A stretch of 64,000 nucleotides of DNA from positions 12,501 through 76,500 of the forward strand of contig NW_020800330.1 in assembly GCF_003590095.1 (NCBI RefSeq), in the 5' to 3' direction. Positions 26,901 through 41,900 of the stretch are shown here, piece after piece. The notes beneath the pieces are model-generated. The model worked only from the letters and a program-made list of their open reading frames with translations. It was not told the DNA's origin and made no database searches. The stretch comes from Trichoplusia ni. Lineage: Eukaryota > Arthropoda > Insecta > Lepidoptera > Noctuidae. Made by a program: the position numbers and the translations under genes. Position 1 is the first letter of the stretch, and each line of letters starts with the position of its first letter.

Positions 26901-29900
26901 CACCACGCCAAACCTACTCTGCGCAACGTGACGCTAGTTCAATCCCCGCGTTGGACAAACGTTTGTGTGATTCACGACGGTTGTCTTGAGTCTCGGCGTC
27001 CTTGGCGCGGTAGTTGACTTTTTTATTAAAAAAATATTACAATAAGATATAGATTAGTCAATGGCAAACACAGCATAAAATACGGCCATTATCAACAGGA
27101 CCGGGATGGCTCTTTGGGGGAGGCTGAGATGAGAGAACAGTTTTTCACTAACCTAGTGATCTTATTAGGCCCGCGGCCTGGCCTGGTGTCGTCCAGCGTG
27201 CAGTCCACCAGCAGGACGGAGGTCTGCATGGAGTTGTCGGACAGCATGCGGCCCTTCACGGACAGCAGCGCCAGGCAGAAGCGCGCCAGCTCCACGTCCT
27301 TCACGAACATCGTCTCCTCCGACTGCGGGGACAAGGGACTATTATGCACTGCCTTGATAAAATATGAAAGTGAGGTGTTTGGTTAAATGTAGGATGATTG
27401 CGAAATTCAATATATTTACTCAATCTTTTGCATAGCTGTTAAAGTAGCATTCCGTGTCGCGAAAATTTGGCGATTTTACAAATATTTGCATAAGTTACAT
27501 TAATCAAGTTAAAGCAAACGCAAAAACTGCCTACAACAGGCTGAGCCTGGAGCTGGGCCACACCTTTCTGACGTGGATTTATAATTATATATTTAATATT
27601 TAACGAAGGTCAACTTCAGCTGATGATCAAGGAGTCCGGTTGGGTCCGAAACTAGTCAGGCAATCCCGATTAATACTCGTGAAAAAATTCATTGTTAACT
27701 AAATAATTATAGACACTTACTACACTTACAGCGCTAGTACTAGTAGTATTGAGAAGATCGATGACGAAGCTGTCCATGGTGAACGAGAACTTGATGGTAG
27801 TCCTGGGTTTCTTCAGCTCCTTGGAGGATATGACGGCGGACACCGACTTGCTCTGGCTCTTGCTAATCTGACTCTTCACCGTAGACTTGGACGTGGTCTT
27901 CGGAATACTTGACCCGTGTTTTTCATCAACCTTCTTCTGACCCTCTTGTAAGTTTTGATTGAGAATCTTCATGATGCTCTTGTAGTCGCTGTGGCCTATA
28001 GTGATCTGAAATTTGATGTGATTTTAATATCACGTGATGATGAGTTTCTTAGTTATACTCATTACATAAGGCAGCTAGTTCAGCATAGAATTAAAAAAAA
28101 ACTAGATAACTATACCTGGTTAAGTATATTGACACAACTTAGACTTGCGTCTGTTGTATATTGTACCATAAACTGATATTAAAACCTATTGGATAAAATT
28201 TATAGCTAATATCTTATCGTCACTCTGTAACCAGTACTAGAGTAAAATATTTTACATTTAAGAAACAAGTCAATTATTTTAATCCACGCACATCGAGCAA
28301 GGAACTACATATACGGAGACTTTCAAATTCAAAGGCAATTTAAAATTAAAAAGCAAAATAGTGTACAATTAAAACTATTAGCAATAACACCAATAGTTAG
28401 TTGAACACAACTCACAGCAATAGTCTTCATCCGTCCGGAGATATCGAGATCGGGCAGCGTGGAGTACCAGAGCGACAGACTGCGCTTGACGAACAGCTTG
28501 AAGCTGGTCGGCCGCAGCAGCTTCCTCTCGTGCACCGTCACCTGGTAGTCCTGCTCCAGCTTCACGCACGACACCTTCATGTCTTCCAGCTCTAGCGTTA
28601 TCTCGTCTACTGTCACTTTGCTGCTTGCACTCTGGGAAAACGTGGCTCTGTTAGTTTATAATTAAGAAAGTACACAACTACTTTGAGAATAACTGAACTT
28701 TAAAGAATTAGAAAGGCATGTTTAGATATACCTTCTCTCTCTATTCTCTAAAAAAATATTTAAAATAGAAGCCTTTAAAACAATGTTTTTAGATGCTTTT
28801 AAGATCTAAATTACAATTTAAAACAAATGTTACCGGATTTAGCACCAAATACCATTTTTTGCGGGTAATTGTATTTTATTTTAGCTATCGTACAATAACG
28901 ACTTAAAAACAAATACGATTAATAGTAATCATGCCATACACTTACAGCGGCAGGTAGGTCGACAAACTTATTGCTCATGGTCATCCGGCCGAGATCGATG
29001 AGCATGGCGTTCCTGCTCTTGGAGTTCTCGGGGATGATGATGATGGGCGCGGCCAGGCGCACCTTGAGCGCCAGCTTGGTGGAGTTCTGGTACGCGTTCT
29101 GCACGTTGGCGCGGGCCGCGTCCGCCGCCTGGGACGACGCCTCGATGATGGCTTGCTGGGCCGTTTGGAAGTTGTTCAGGAACTCCTGTATGGATCATTT
29201 GATATGTTGTAGTACTCTTGTAGTGGAAGTTGCTTTGATAAATGTTATATTCGAATTGAAGAGACAAAATATAAGTTATATCCATATTTTAACCAATGAA
29301 ATAATATATGTCGTGCTCGATCCTAAAGTGAAACATTTTATAAGCGATCAAAAACAAATAACGAACTAGTTTCTAATCTAGAAACTTCAACCCTTTATGT
29401 CAGTCCTGACAAGAATGAATAAAACTCCTTTGCCAAACTAAACCTCGCACACGCTAAGTGCTATACCAGTTAGTCCAGTTACTCACCAGCATGGAATTGA
29501 CGAACCAGTTGAGGAATATGATCTGCAGACAGTTGACCTGGCAGTCGATGGACATGTTGACGTCACTGACCGTCGGGAACTGCTCCAGGTTGTACATCAC
29601 TATCTGAACGTTCATCACGTCGCCGCCCAGCACTTTTAGTATCTAGAGACAAATGATTAATTTTATGCAGTATTTCTTTTGTCATACCAAACTACACTTT
29701 TATCAAAAATGTAGATCACATTTTGTTGAATAAGCCAAGTAAGATATTTGCACAGAACAGTTAAATTGGTTATTCGACAAAACAGCGTAGAACAACTAGA
29801 TTAAGGAAGGGACATTAAGGAATTTAATCCTTGTGTCGCGGAGGATTTCACAAACATAAACAGAAATCGAGAAAAACCGTTTTTTACTCTTCAAACGTCA

Positions 29901-32900
29901 CCCCCACCCCCATCCCGACCTCAGATCGCCCGTAAATTATTTTTCCTTTCCTTTTTTATAATATTCCCCTCCTTTTGTAACGGGTTTCATCTTACTATTA
30001 TTTTTTTGGTTTTAAAAATTATCGACCCTGGTCTATAACTCCAATTCAATTATTTAACACATCATGCTGTAATCAAACTTATCACATAGAAGAACTACAA
30101 ATTGTACTGACCTCCCGATGTATAGACACGGGATTGAGATCCTCGACCTTGATGGAGGCGATGTTGGCATCGATCTGTGTGTAGGAGGGCTTGAGCACGA
30201 GGCCGGCGGCGGCGCCCTGCAGCTGCAGCGTGGCCAGCGGCCGCCGCTCCGACGAGAACACTATCTCCACAGTACCGATCTTCACGGCCACCTTCAGCTG
30301 AATGCTCTCGACCTGCTTGTGCTTCGACGGCTTTGATACGCTCACTGTGAAAACAATTTACTTTCAAAGTCGAATTTAAATAAAAAAATCCAATTGTGCG
30401 GTTTCACATCGATGTTCCAGTATTAAAATAAAAAAATCATGGATCAGATTTTCTTTTGACAGCATAGTTGTCAATATCGTGGTGACCTATATCGCTCAGC
30501 TGAGTTACCTATCCATACAGTGATATTTTAAATGTTTAAACTTCAAATGTTCTGTATAATTTTGTAAGCTAGATAATTTCTTCACATTACCATTTACTAA
30601 GCGAAAGACGGCTAGATTCTAAAAGAATAAACTGTAGAATCCAGCTTGCACAATATTTACGTACCTTTAGATTTAGCGATGTTGAACTCCTCGTCCTCCA
30701 CAATAGTCTCTAACGGACCAGCGTTAGCCGTCCGATCCACCGTGCTTTGTATATCTTGTAAACGTGTCTGAAACACACATCATTATTTGAAACTAATTCG
30801 GTAGGCAGCAAAATCGACCAATGACATTAACTTAAGCCTTATTTCGAAATATTATTATTTTTGAAAATCACAAATACCATCAACAAAAAAGAAGCTTTAA
30901 AATGTACCTGATATTCATTGACGATGACTAAGATCTCGTTCAAGGCCTCCAAATGCAGCAGTATCCTCAAATTAGTGAAGTCCAACGTTATCATCTGTTC
31001 TACAGATCCATAGTGACTTCTAAACTCGGGGCACTTCTTGTCAACCTAGAACAAACACATACAAACTTTAAGGACTCCAGACGAGACTGGTTGTGTGAAA
31101 GTTAGATTTTATTATCATCTTTATCTAGTCTCTTTAGCTAAGATTTTTGATTATCTTCTTCGCATTAATGAGTTTTGTTTTTATGTATTTTACCACATAA
31201 TAATGACACAGTAGCGCCAACAAAACTTATGTAGATAATAAAATGATGATAAGTTATAAAACATAATGGACAACTTACATTCTTATAAGCAACAGCGAAC
31301 AAATACCGTTGCACAGTCTTAGTGTCCGTCGAAATGGATTCAAGCTCTGTTTGTTCGCTGGCGCCTTCCTTGACGCTATCAGTGACATCCATAGTTTCTA
31401 CCATGTACATGACGCTGTGGCCTGACCTATGGTGTTGTAGGAGCACGGACCCTAGCCGTACGGTAGCCTCTAGAGTGAACGTCTTCTGTACAGCGGTAAG
31501 CTCCAGCGATGAGAGAGAGAACACGAGGAACTTGTCGTAGTTTCGAGTAGGGCTTACTGTTTTACGGTTCACGCTGAGAACGAGTTCTGTAAGAAAAACA
31601 TTTTTTTTTTAAGAAAACGTCTCCTGCATTGACGAATTGAATCCTTGAGTCGCGGGGGTTTCACAAAAAAAAGATCCGGTATGCAGTGGCGTGAAGTTTG
31701 TGAATTTGAACATAGTCGTATGGTTGAATGTACATACGTATGCATATGGGTTCTCATAGGACTCGGGCATTGCTTACAACAACCTCGTATTAAGAAAACG
31801 ATAATTACTTTGGAAACACAAAAAATCGAAAAAACAGGTCTTTGCCAGGATTCGAACCTACGACCTTAGAATTGGCACTAAAATTGTACAAAATCAAGTC
31901 GGGTACCGTGATTGGCTGGATTACTTTCGGTCAACCCGACATACCTATTGATTAAAATAACAAAATCTGTTACATGTCTGCATACATTTAATTAAAAGCT
32001 CTCCTTACAACAGTTAAAGCTCCCACAAAATATGAAATACTATGAGATAAGGTTGCCACATACCTTTCATAATAAAGAACGCCTCTACTTCAGTCAACTG
32101 TACGGAGTGTTCGTCCTTACTCCTCTCCTTGGCACGAGCTGACTCCCGCTTCTGTTTCTCCATCGGATCCAAGTATTTCAACAGCGACAAACTGGATCCT
32201 TTCGACTCACTTGGCTACAAAAACATATATCATTCATAATAAAATACTACTGATAATGGACTATTTTGAAAACAAATCGACTGAATACATTTGAATAATC
32301 GACTAAATCGAATACACCCTAAACAAATATCGACTAAAATTCGGATGGGCATTACTAATACACAATTGTTTACGTAATAGACATATAACTAAACATGTAG
32401 AGAACTAAATTACATTTCTTACGTTTTAACGTACTTTACTGAGTCTAGATACGTATGAAATAAATACAACGAACAATCAAATCTAAGTTTCGTTGTAGAA
32501 AAGCTTTACCGCAATCAGTTGCGATTGCTGTGTCTGGACCACAACAGTGTGCGTCGTCTCTAGCACATGGCCGGTCAGAGTGTACGCAAATTTGTAGCAA
32601 AATAGCTTTAAATTAAAAATTATAGTATAAATTAATATCTGGGAATTAAGAGGAAAATTATTATTGTTAGGTATTTAGAAATACGAACCTTGAGTTGTGT
32701 CGTTTCGTCGGATTTTGGTAAAGGCATGCTTACTAATATTTCGCATAACGTCAGTAACCTGCAAGGAAAATCATTTTTAGTGCTCGTTATATCGATTACA
32801 TGCTATTTTGTTTAAAATACGTATGCAATTAAATTTGTATTTGAAGAACACTGCAAATCTGCTACCTTTTTAAATTATACGTATAACATGTAACCCTATG

Positions 32901-35900
32901 AGGTAAATATAGAACATACATAAACATTGAACACAGAAACACATCATTTTAAATTTCACAAAATGTATGTATTAAATTTGTGGGTGCGTAGGTATGTATT
33001 GACATTTAAATATTAACATAAATAATGTCTCACCTGTCCTCGGAGGCGCTGATGGCGATCTTCTGCAGTTCGCCTCGAATCTTGATCTTGGGCATGCGCG
33101 GGTCGTCCGTGATGAGACACTTGTGTATGTTGATGACGAGGTTGGTGGGCTGCAGCAAGTGGAGCGGCGTCGCCTCCTCGTTGGACGCTATCGCTGACTG
33201 CCAGTCCTCGTTCGGGTGGGCGATTACGATCTGTCAATTATTATCATTACATTAAAGAATGAAGTACAAAGCACGTCTACTGTTTCGAGTTTTCGGGCTG
33301 TTTCGAGGTGTTACGAAAATTCGAAAACCTCGCAACTTCATAGTTACGACTACATTTTAATGTTGTATCTGTTTTAATAGGATCCCTTAATAAGTATAAA
33401 CAGCCTCGACCATAACGTCGGTTTTCGTCGCATGAGTTGGACGCTGTAACCTGCCGCTGGCGCTAGTTACAGTTAGTAAGATGTGCCCTGACCTGCATGT
33501 CGGTGAGCTCGAGCGCCATCCTGTCGTAGCTGTGGCGCGTGATCTCGCGCAGGATGTCGTCGTCGGCGAGCCCCGCCTTGTACAGGCCGTGCACGTCCAG
33601 CGCGGCGGCGCGCGGGGCCGACTTCACGCGGATGGCGCCCAGCTTCACCACCACGCACGACAGGCCTCTGCGGACAACAGACATTACATGTTCAACAATA
33701 AATTGTGAACGAACTTTATCATGTTGTTGTATGCACATTGATACTCACTCCTTGTACATTCCTGTCTTTGGCACTATAATGTAGGACGCAGCGATGTCGA
33801 TATCCACATCTATGAAGGTGTGTTGGTGGACTGCGTACTGCATACCCAACGCGGATTTCTCTTTAAGATCCGACAGTTTGTTCTCTGCTACTGCTTGTAA
33901 ACTGCAATAATCATCATAATTATGGTTATATATTACGTTATTATTGGGTGTAGTTAAGTGTAATAGGAAGTTTTTCATATTTTCCAATTTAAAACAAACT
34001 TATTAATTAATGTGCATTAAGATATAATAATACTTACGTTGACAGAGCCGTAGACTCCGTGGCCGGTTTGAATACGCTGACTATCTCTATGACTGTTTGT
34101 GCGTCGTATATTATTTGTAAAGGTCGAGCTAATACTTTTACTCTTTGGTTGCAAGTACCATCTGTAATAAAATTATAACATTAATGGTCGCGAAACGTCC
34201 TCGTTTGTTTTATTCAAAACATCGGATTACCAATTATGGATGCGACTAGAATGTTTGTGTAACCCCCGCAACACAAGGATTAAAATTTCTAGGAAGTGGA
34301 TTCGTTTAAAAAAACTGTTTAAGTGTGTTATTTAAGTAAAAATAGTTGATGCAGGCTTTAAAACCTCTGGACAACAACCATTCTAAAAGAATAATACGCG
34401 ATCAATACGCGTGAGTAAAGCATTCTTAAACAATTATCAGTCCCACGAAAGTAATAATATTATGTTACAGTCACTTACCTAAGGGATTAGTTTCAAAGAC
34501 AACATTCAATAGGTTCACATCCTGCGTGACCTCTTTGGAGGTGACGAGTTGTGGGTCGTAGTTGCCTTGCCGCACACCAGATACACTAAATGCTTTCATT
34601 TGGACGTCCACCCTGGTAACAAATAATATTGTTTGATAGGTTTAACTTACAATGAATTTCAATTAGATCAAAATAAGTAACTTTGTGAAAAACAAGTAGT
34701 TGAATTTGATCTTAATTGATCCAATAAAAGTACACTAAGTCAGAGATAGGCAACACTTAGTGTGTACTCGTTTGTTGCCTTCCGCAATGTGAACTTAGGT
34801 GATAGGTACATAAGGTACATTAGTTTTGGAGCAATTAATTAGTATGTAATTTTAATAATTACACCAACGTTTTTGAGAGACTGCGTGATTTTACACAAAC
34901 AAACAAACATACTAACAGAAAGTGAGTGTATAAAAACGTGAGAATTTAGAATGAAATCATAATATATGTACCAAGCATATACTCCAAATTCTCAGAAGCA
35001 TTAGCACTCACCTCAAAGCATTAGCACTGGGTCTCTGCTTCATGTCCACCTCGACGTGGTCGACGCAGGCCTTGAGCACCTCCACCTCGTCCTTGACGGA
35101 CAGCTGCAGCCGGTCCAGCTTGAAGTAGCTCTCCACCGCCACGTACTCGATAGGCAAGTGCAGTGGAGCAGAGTTCTCTTGGTAGTCGATAGCTCGGAAC
35201 AACTTCTCTTTCTCTTCCGGTGTCATGGCTTTTTCGAATTGTTTTACTAAAATAATAATACAAGGATGAACAACATGTCTTGGAATGGATTTTTTTATCA
35301 AACGAAACTGGTTTGCTCTTAATTGTTATTTGGGCTGAGTAAGTTACTAAATTCAGATATTACGTCTACAACAGGAAACTCAGTAAGGAAGATTGTTATA
35401 TAATAACGCTGTTAGGGACGTTAACTCAGAATTTGTCGTATTTCAAGTTAAAGTTAATGTAGGATCAATTTAGTCTCAATACAAACAGACACCTATATCG
35501 AGCAACGAGTTACCGTATCTCTTCGCTGTGGAACCCGTTTCCGAAATTTCCTCAGCATCTAGTTCAAAAGAGTTTTAAGTTACCTTAGCATTAAAACTAT
35601 AGTTCCTACATTATTAGTGTATAATACTTACTGATAGCAACGTTTTCGGCAGACTCATCGTCTTTGGAAGAGCCTCCCGACCACCAGCCGCTGAACCATC
35701 CGCGAGTCTTTTTAGCTTCCTCTTCCATCTTACCTAGCCTATCCACCTATGAAATAAAGTATAGTTTAAAATACAGTGAAAAACATAAAGTTTTTACTGT
35801 GTTCTTCTATCTCAAACCATCCTATGCACCTCAATCAACCATTAACCATATTAATTCCTATCATACTAAACAAAAATATGCACTATTTTTCAAGGCATAT

Positions 35901-38900
35901 ACAAAACAATAGCTCAAACCAACCTCCATCTCAATTCTCTGTCTGATAACGACCAAGTTGAACAGATCGAGATGTTTCTCAGCGTTGTCCAAGACGCACT
36001 GCAGTTCCGAGTTGACCTTCCCCTTGCTGCTGAGCTTGCATTGGTAGGCGCTCGCGTAGTCCTTGCAGAGCTGCCTGTGCTGCAGCATGTGGGTCCAGTC
36101 CCAGTTCCTGCGCCGTCTCAGGACTTCTTCTTCCAGTACGCACTTGTAGGCGAACCGCCACCATTCCTTGTAGTGCCGCTTGTACGATGTCAGGTCTGGA
36201 CGGTATTTTCTGATAGCGAGTTAAGTTATTAAGTAAATTAATAAGGTATGATTGGGTTTTGATGGTTAAAGTAGATTATTTAGTAGTAGTTATATTATAG
36301 CGGAGTAATTCAAGACAGAAGGGCACTGTGCAAATTCGACAAAACCTTTTTCTAGCAAGAAGACAACTTAGTGGTATTGATGAATACTTTGCACTTATGT
36401 GACAACCGCTGGGTCCCGTTGGATGCAGGTTGCAATGAACCGGCCGCGCTGGAGAAATTATGGAGAGGCCTATGTCCAGCAATGGACTGCTATAGGCTGA
36501 GATGATGATGATGTGACAGCCTCAGTACATATATATATAAATTCCATTCGTAACATTCTACATCCACAAAACTGATATATCTTACATACATATTCATGTA
36601 AATTAACCCACCTACTTTAAGAACAAAGGTTCAATTCACAATATCCAACCCACCAATTAGCATCAATTACCTGTACGGCGCCTGCTTGCTCATCCTGTCC
36701 ATGGAGTCGGCCAGTAACATCATGTCTTGGTACTGAGACTTCGTGAGGTTTACCGACAGCTGTTCCATGTGCAGACTTAGAATGACCTTTGGTATACTGA
36801 ACTTGGGCGAGTCGCCTTCCGGTTTTGGATTCAGTTTTAATTTCGCTGTTGCGTTTATTGGACCCAGGACTGAAAGATAAAAAGAAACACGATTTTATAA
36901 TTGCTGTCCTCGTGTAACAAAATAATCCTTATATTCCAAAACATAAGGAATAAAATTAATTGTTTCATAAACATCATCATCTAGTCTTTTCCCATTTTGG
37001 GATCGGCTTCCAGTCCTCCGGTTGCATACTATCAGAATACAGCTAAGTACCAGTGTTTTAAGACTGGCTGTCAGACTTCCTAGCTTCTACCTATGACGAC
37101 TGTCATGGATGTATTAATAACATACGGGACCGGGACAATTTAAGGTGCTTTTCAAAACACGGAGGTTCTCCACTCCACGAGCTCCTCTAAAAGTGTTCCA
37201 TATGCATAATTAAATAATAGGAATAAAGTAATTTATGTATAGTTTTTTTATGTGCACTAGTTAGGTTACACATTACTAGTCACATTTCCAGTAATTGCAA
37301 TCATGTGTATCAATGAAGTGTTTTTTGTTTAGATAAAGCCTGTCAGGAGTATCGAGTATACACTACATTAATTTCAACCGACAAAGTTTATTTTTATGTA
37401 GTTTTAAATATGATTACATAAATTTTGTGTGGGAATTTAATGAAATTATGAGTCAGACTTGCAATGTCGGGTGAATTCGTAATATGCCACACCACATCCT
37501 TTGCCAATAAAAAAATTACATCTACTGAAAAACACAACTATTCTCTTATATTCCGTTTGTGTAGTTAAAGATAATTAAAAAAGCCAGACGACAAACGATT
37601 ACCCAATATGTGTTTTCTATTAACAGTTGTGTGGCAGCGAATCATCCTAGTTAAAAAACAATTGCTTTAACTATTTCACGTAGCTAGATGATCTATGCAA
37701 AGTATGGTATTCAGGTGAATCCAGAGAAACCCCTAGGCAGCTATGAAAAAGGTTACGCAGAAGAAGAAAAAAAAATGAACCTTAATTGGAAAAATGTAAG
37801 GTATATTTTTCTACGTTATCAACTTACCATAACTATAAAGCTCAGGTTTAGACGTTTTTGTAGCGATTTCTCCTTGTAACTTCTCTTTGATTTGCGGTGG
37901 TGCGGATTTGGAGTACAACTCAGTTCCAGGATTCCAGTATATTGCTAAACCTTCCAAATCTAAAATCTGAAAGACATGACAATGAGAGAAACATTTTTCA
38001 GAGAGTTTTAACAAAGGATTTATAGTGCAGTAAAGATATTTTCAATTATCCTCGTTTCAGTTCCTTTTTGTGTAAATATTACCTAATACCTAACCAATAC
38101 CAGTGATTCCAAAGAACGTATTAAACAGCCTTGTATGTAGTTAAATATTGAATAATGTTATTAAAACCGAATCGAAATTACCAAAAAACTATCGTATTCC
38201 GTATAACTGCTGTTACCTCAACCCAATTCCGTAAAAACCATAACAACATTGGTAATTGGTGTAACCTTTATAAAAGGGTAAACCTTCAACTTGATAAAAA
38301 TACATGTCCTTTATGTGAACAACATATTTTTAGAGTGCATTGATAACATGGTCGCGTATACGAACTCATGTGTATCGTTGATTTAGTTAAATATATCGAC
38401 AACGCTAACATTATGTTAGCGTACTCGATTTATTATGGACTAAGCTGATAAAGGACTAACTAATTAGAATCAATTAGTAGCCAAAATGAAGGCAACTTGT
38501 GTGTACATTCCCGATGTATCGAATCAAAATACAACCTTATTACTTTACGGTTCAGCATTCTGCAGAAAATTCAAATCAACGGAAAACAACGGAGACCTTT
38601 CTTCTGTCCACACTATGACTTATTTGTCCGTTAATCGGTTATACGTATCTGTCCTCATCATCCATCTCGCTCCATGTAAATCCCGAGTAGATGAAGCCGA
38701 CGGCTTATTGTCGACTATACGAAATCCAAATACGCCTTACCTTGAAGATCTTAGTAACCGCTTCCTGTATAACAGCTTTCTTCCAGTTCTCGTCGGTGGT
38801 GTGCACGGAGAGGTTGTGCAGCGTGATGCCCAGCGAGAAGGGCGCCTTGGGGTTCGTGACGCTGTCCTCGTACCGTATGTGGATGTCCGTGATCTTCAAC

Positions 38901-41900
38901 TGGACATTCTTTATTATCTGAGTCACTAACTTCTCGACGAATGTCTCGTCGAGTTTATTTGTGTCTATAAGTATAAAGAACATATTATGTAGGCAAAATA
39001 AAGGCCTCTTTTGAAGCGCTTGACCAAATGAGGTTTAATATTGAGAAAAGAACCCGCAACAGCTACAATTAACTATTTTTAGCATGGGTAGCTTAAGAAA
39101 AAATATATATTTAATTGCTACAATCGCTAGTGACGGTGAAAATAGTTCGTTCTATGAATATAAACACGTATGTGTATCTTTCATAACTTATGTCAAAATA
39201 AATAAAAAGTTTTTTCGTAGACCGCGTAATACGATCACACTGAATCATCATAAAGTATACATATATGCAAGTCTTAATAATAAATAATAAAGTTGAGTTT
39301 ATCAAAATTTGGAATACAAAAATAGGACTTTGATAAAGGAAAACACAGTAATTTATGTGTAACGTAATTACAATAACACGGCAACAAAATACTTTAAGTA
39401 ATTGCTTAACATATGACTTTATTATTTTACATAATGAATTAAATTTAATAAATTAATTATTTTATATAATTAATTAAGTATCAAGCCTCAGTCTAATATT
39501 ATATTTTCAAAACATAACTAAACTTTATCTTTAAAACGCCAGCAGACTGCCGGGTGCCGACTTCTGCAGTCATACGCATTTCTATACGCAAAAACTGAAA
39601 GGCATATCGTATAGCCAGTAAAAAGCTCATAAACGCTCGAATTTAACGCAAAAATTACATGCTACATACAATAACATTTTAAGATCAACATAACATTGTG
39701 TAACGTCGGTCTTAAAATGTTATTGACTGTACATTTGTTGAGCAAACATTGTTTATGGTGTGGCACTTAAGTATGCATCGGTCATCACGGCGGTACTCAA
39801 CAATCCTTCACCTGAATGCTAATCATATAAATATCATATTATAATACATATTCATGTTCATCTAAGATATAGCTGACCGCAAGCGAACCGAACCGCTAAT
39901 TAATGTGGTTGTAAAAGTTCATGTGTATTCTGGAAATTTAAATCAAGGTTTATCGGAGCCTTTCAGATTAGACTTTAAAATCGCATTTTTATAGTTTCAT
40001 ATCTTATATTTTTCCACTAAAAATGTAATGTAATGTAAAATGTGATCAAATATTAATTATTTGATTAATTCGGATTTCCTTCCTAACTTGTAGTCAAAAT
40101 TCGCAGTTTTTGTGGAATGATAATGATGATTACAGTATTTTTAAAGAAAAGCCATTCTTAAACAAATGGTTGATTAGAACACGATCGAGATCTACAATAC
40201 GTCGCATATGTTACCTACCTTTGAGCGCCTCATTCTTCTTGGCCTCCTCGACCCTGACCAGCTCGGCCTGTTTGGCGGCGAGGGCCATCTTCTCCTCCTT
40301 CTCGGGATCATACTTGACCTCAGCTGTGGGGTTGACTATCAGAAACAGGCGTTCCACAGTAGCCTCCACCGACGCACCGTATAGATTCTTCCAAGGTATT
40401 TTTAACACTAGTTTGCCTGTAAGAAAGCAAAATTATTAAATAGTTTTATGTCGATGTTATTTCATAAATATGATTGGGTACTCGATGAACGTTGTCAGAA
40501 TAAGCGACAGAGAGATCGACATCATGTACACATTCATTAGACCAGATAATATCTGAAAATTTGAATCTCAAAAAAAGCTTTTAATAGCTCGACCGATTTT
40601 TATCAAATATGTCTATGTACACCATACATAGACATATTTTCATACCATACAGACAGGCAGACACGACACAAAATAGCACCCCTCTATTCGAGACGGGGTA
40701 ACCCCCGTCTTAACAGAACAGCCGTGCGATCGGGAAATTCCTTGCATATTTGTGTGTCGCATATCGCATAAAGTGTATCATAAAATAATATCCACAAAAC
40801 AAGTGTAAACAATAATAGCTTTTGTTGTATCAATAAGTCGATAACTAGAAGGAGTGAGTGACCTCTTATCAAATCTTCAGACATAATGCCATTATAAGTT
40901 AACTTAGTGATTAACTTACAAAATCATTATTTGCACTTAATTCGTAAGCATTGTGTCATTCACAAAAATAGTTTGAAACAGAAAATGATAATTTGTTCGG
41001 AACTAGAAGCGATTAATTATGCAGACGAAGCCACGGCCTGCAAGCTATGGTTAAGCTATATAGTCACGCACACGAAAAGTGGACAGCCTTGACAGTTGTC
41101 TAAAAAACCGGTAGGGTACTTAGGCATTTGTATACAAATAGAGATGATCGCTACTTTAAAAGTGATGATCGAATTCTTTAAGAAGATAATGGTCGATCAG
41201 TCCCACCCTAACTACTATTACTACTACTATTTATTTTATTCTAGAGGCGAACTATCGATTGCTGGTATTATCCATGCAAGATGTTAAAAATATATGAAAC
41301 AAGAAGAAAGGCTTCTATTAATTAGATACCCTTATCTGACCTTTACTCGTTTTACTTGGAGAGTTGTTCAATAAGTGGCAATTATGAATAAATTCTATAG
41401 TCTATTATTTTATAAAATCTATTGTGGAGAAAATAAGTTTATAAGTAGTATTAATTGAGCGGTAAAGTCTATATTGATTGATACTATTAATAAGCAATCA
41501 ATGACAAGGCTTACAAGGCTACGAAGAAAACAGATACGGATATTTAGCATAGCTATTGTCGTTGTGACAAAATCTCTCTGACTGTACCTACATATTGACT
41601 GTCTCGACACTAGTCTTTATTAGTCTTTGTCTAATTTGGGTTATGTTACATGGAAACCAGATCCGCAGACAACTAAACAGATAGATATCTATCTACTCAA
41701 GCACTGCCAAGTTTAGTCTTAGAACTGGACCAAGCTTCATAAAATGTTTCAGATCTGTGGAAAAATAGAAGACTTCTACATTGGGGTTATCGCACATAGT
41801 CGTATAATGTTTATACACTATGTAGCTACAACGTAGGTACAGCATTTACAGCTACGCACAAAAGCGTATTGTACTTTTTTTCAGCTCGACCAAAATGTAT

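Noticed and set aside
26877..27040. tRNA gene
   Set aside because: A and B boxes are present but arm pairing is poor and the body runs on with SINE-like sequence.
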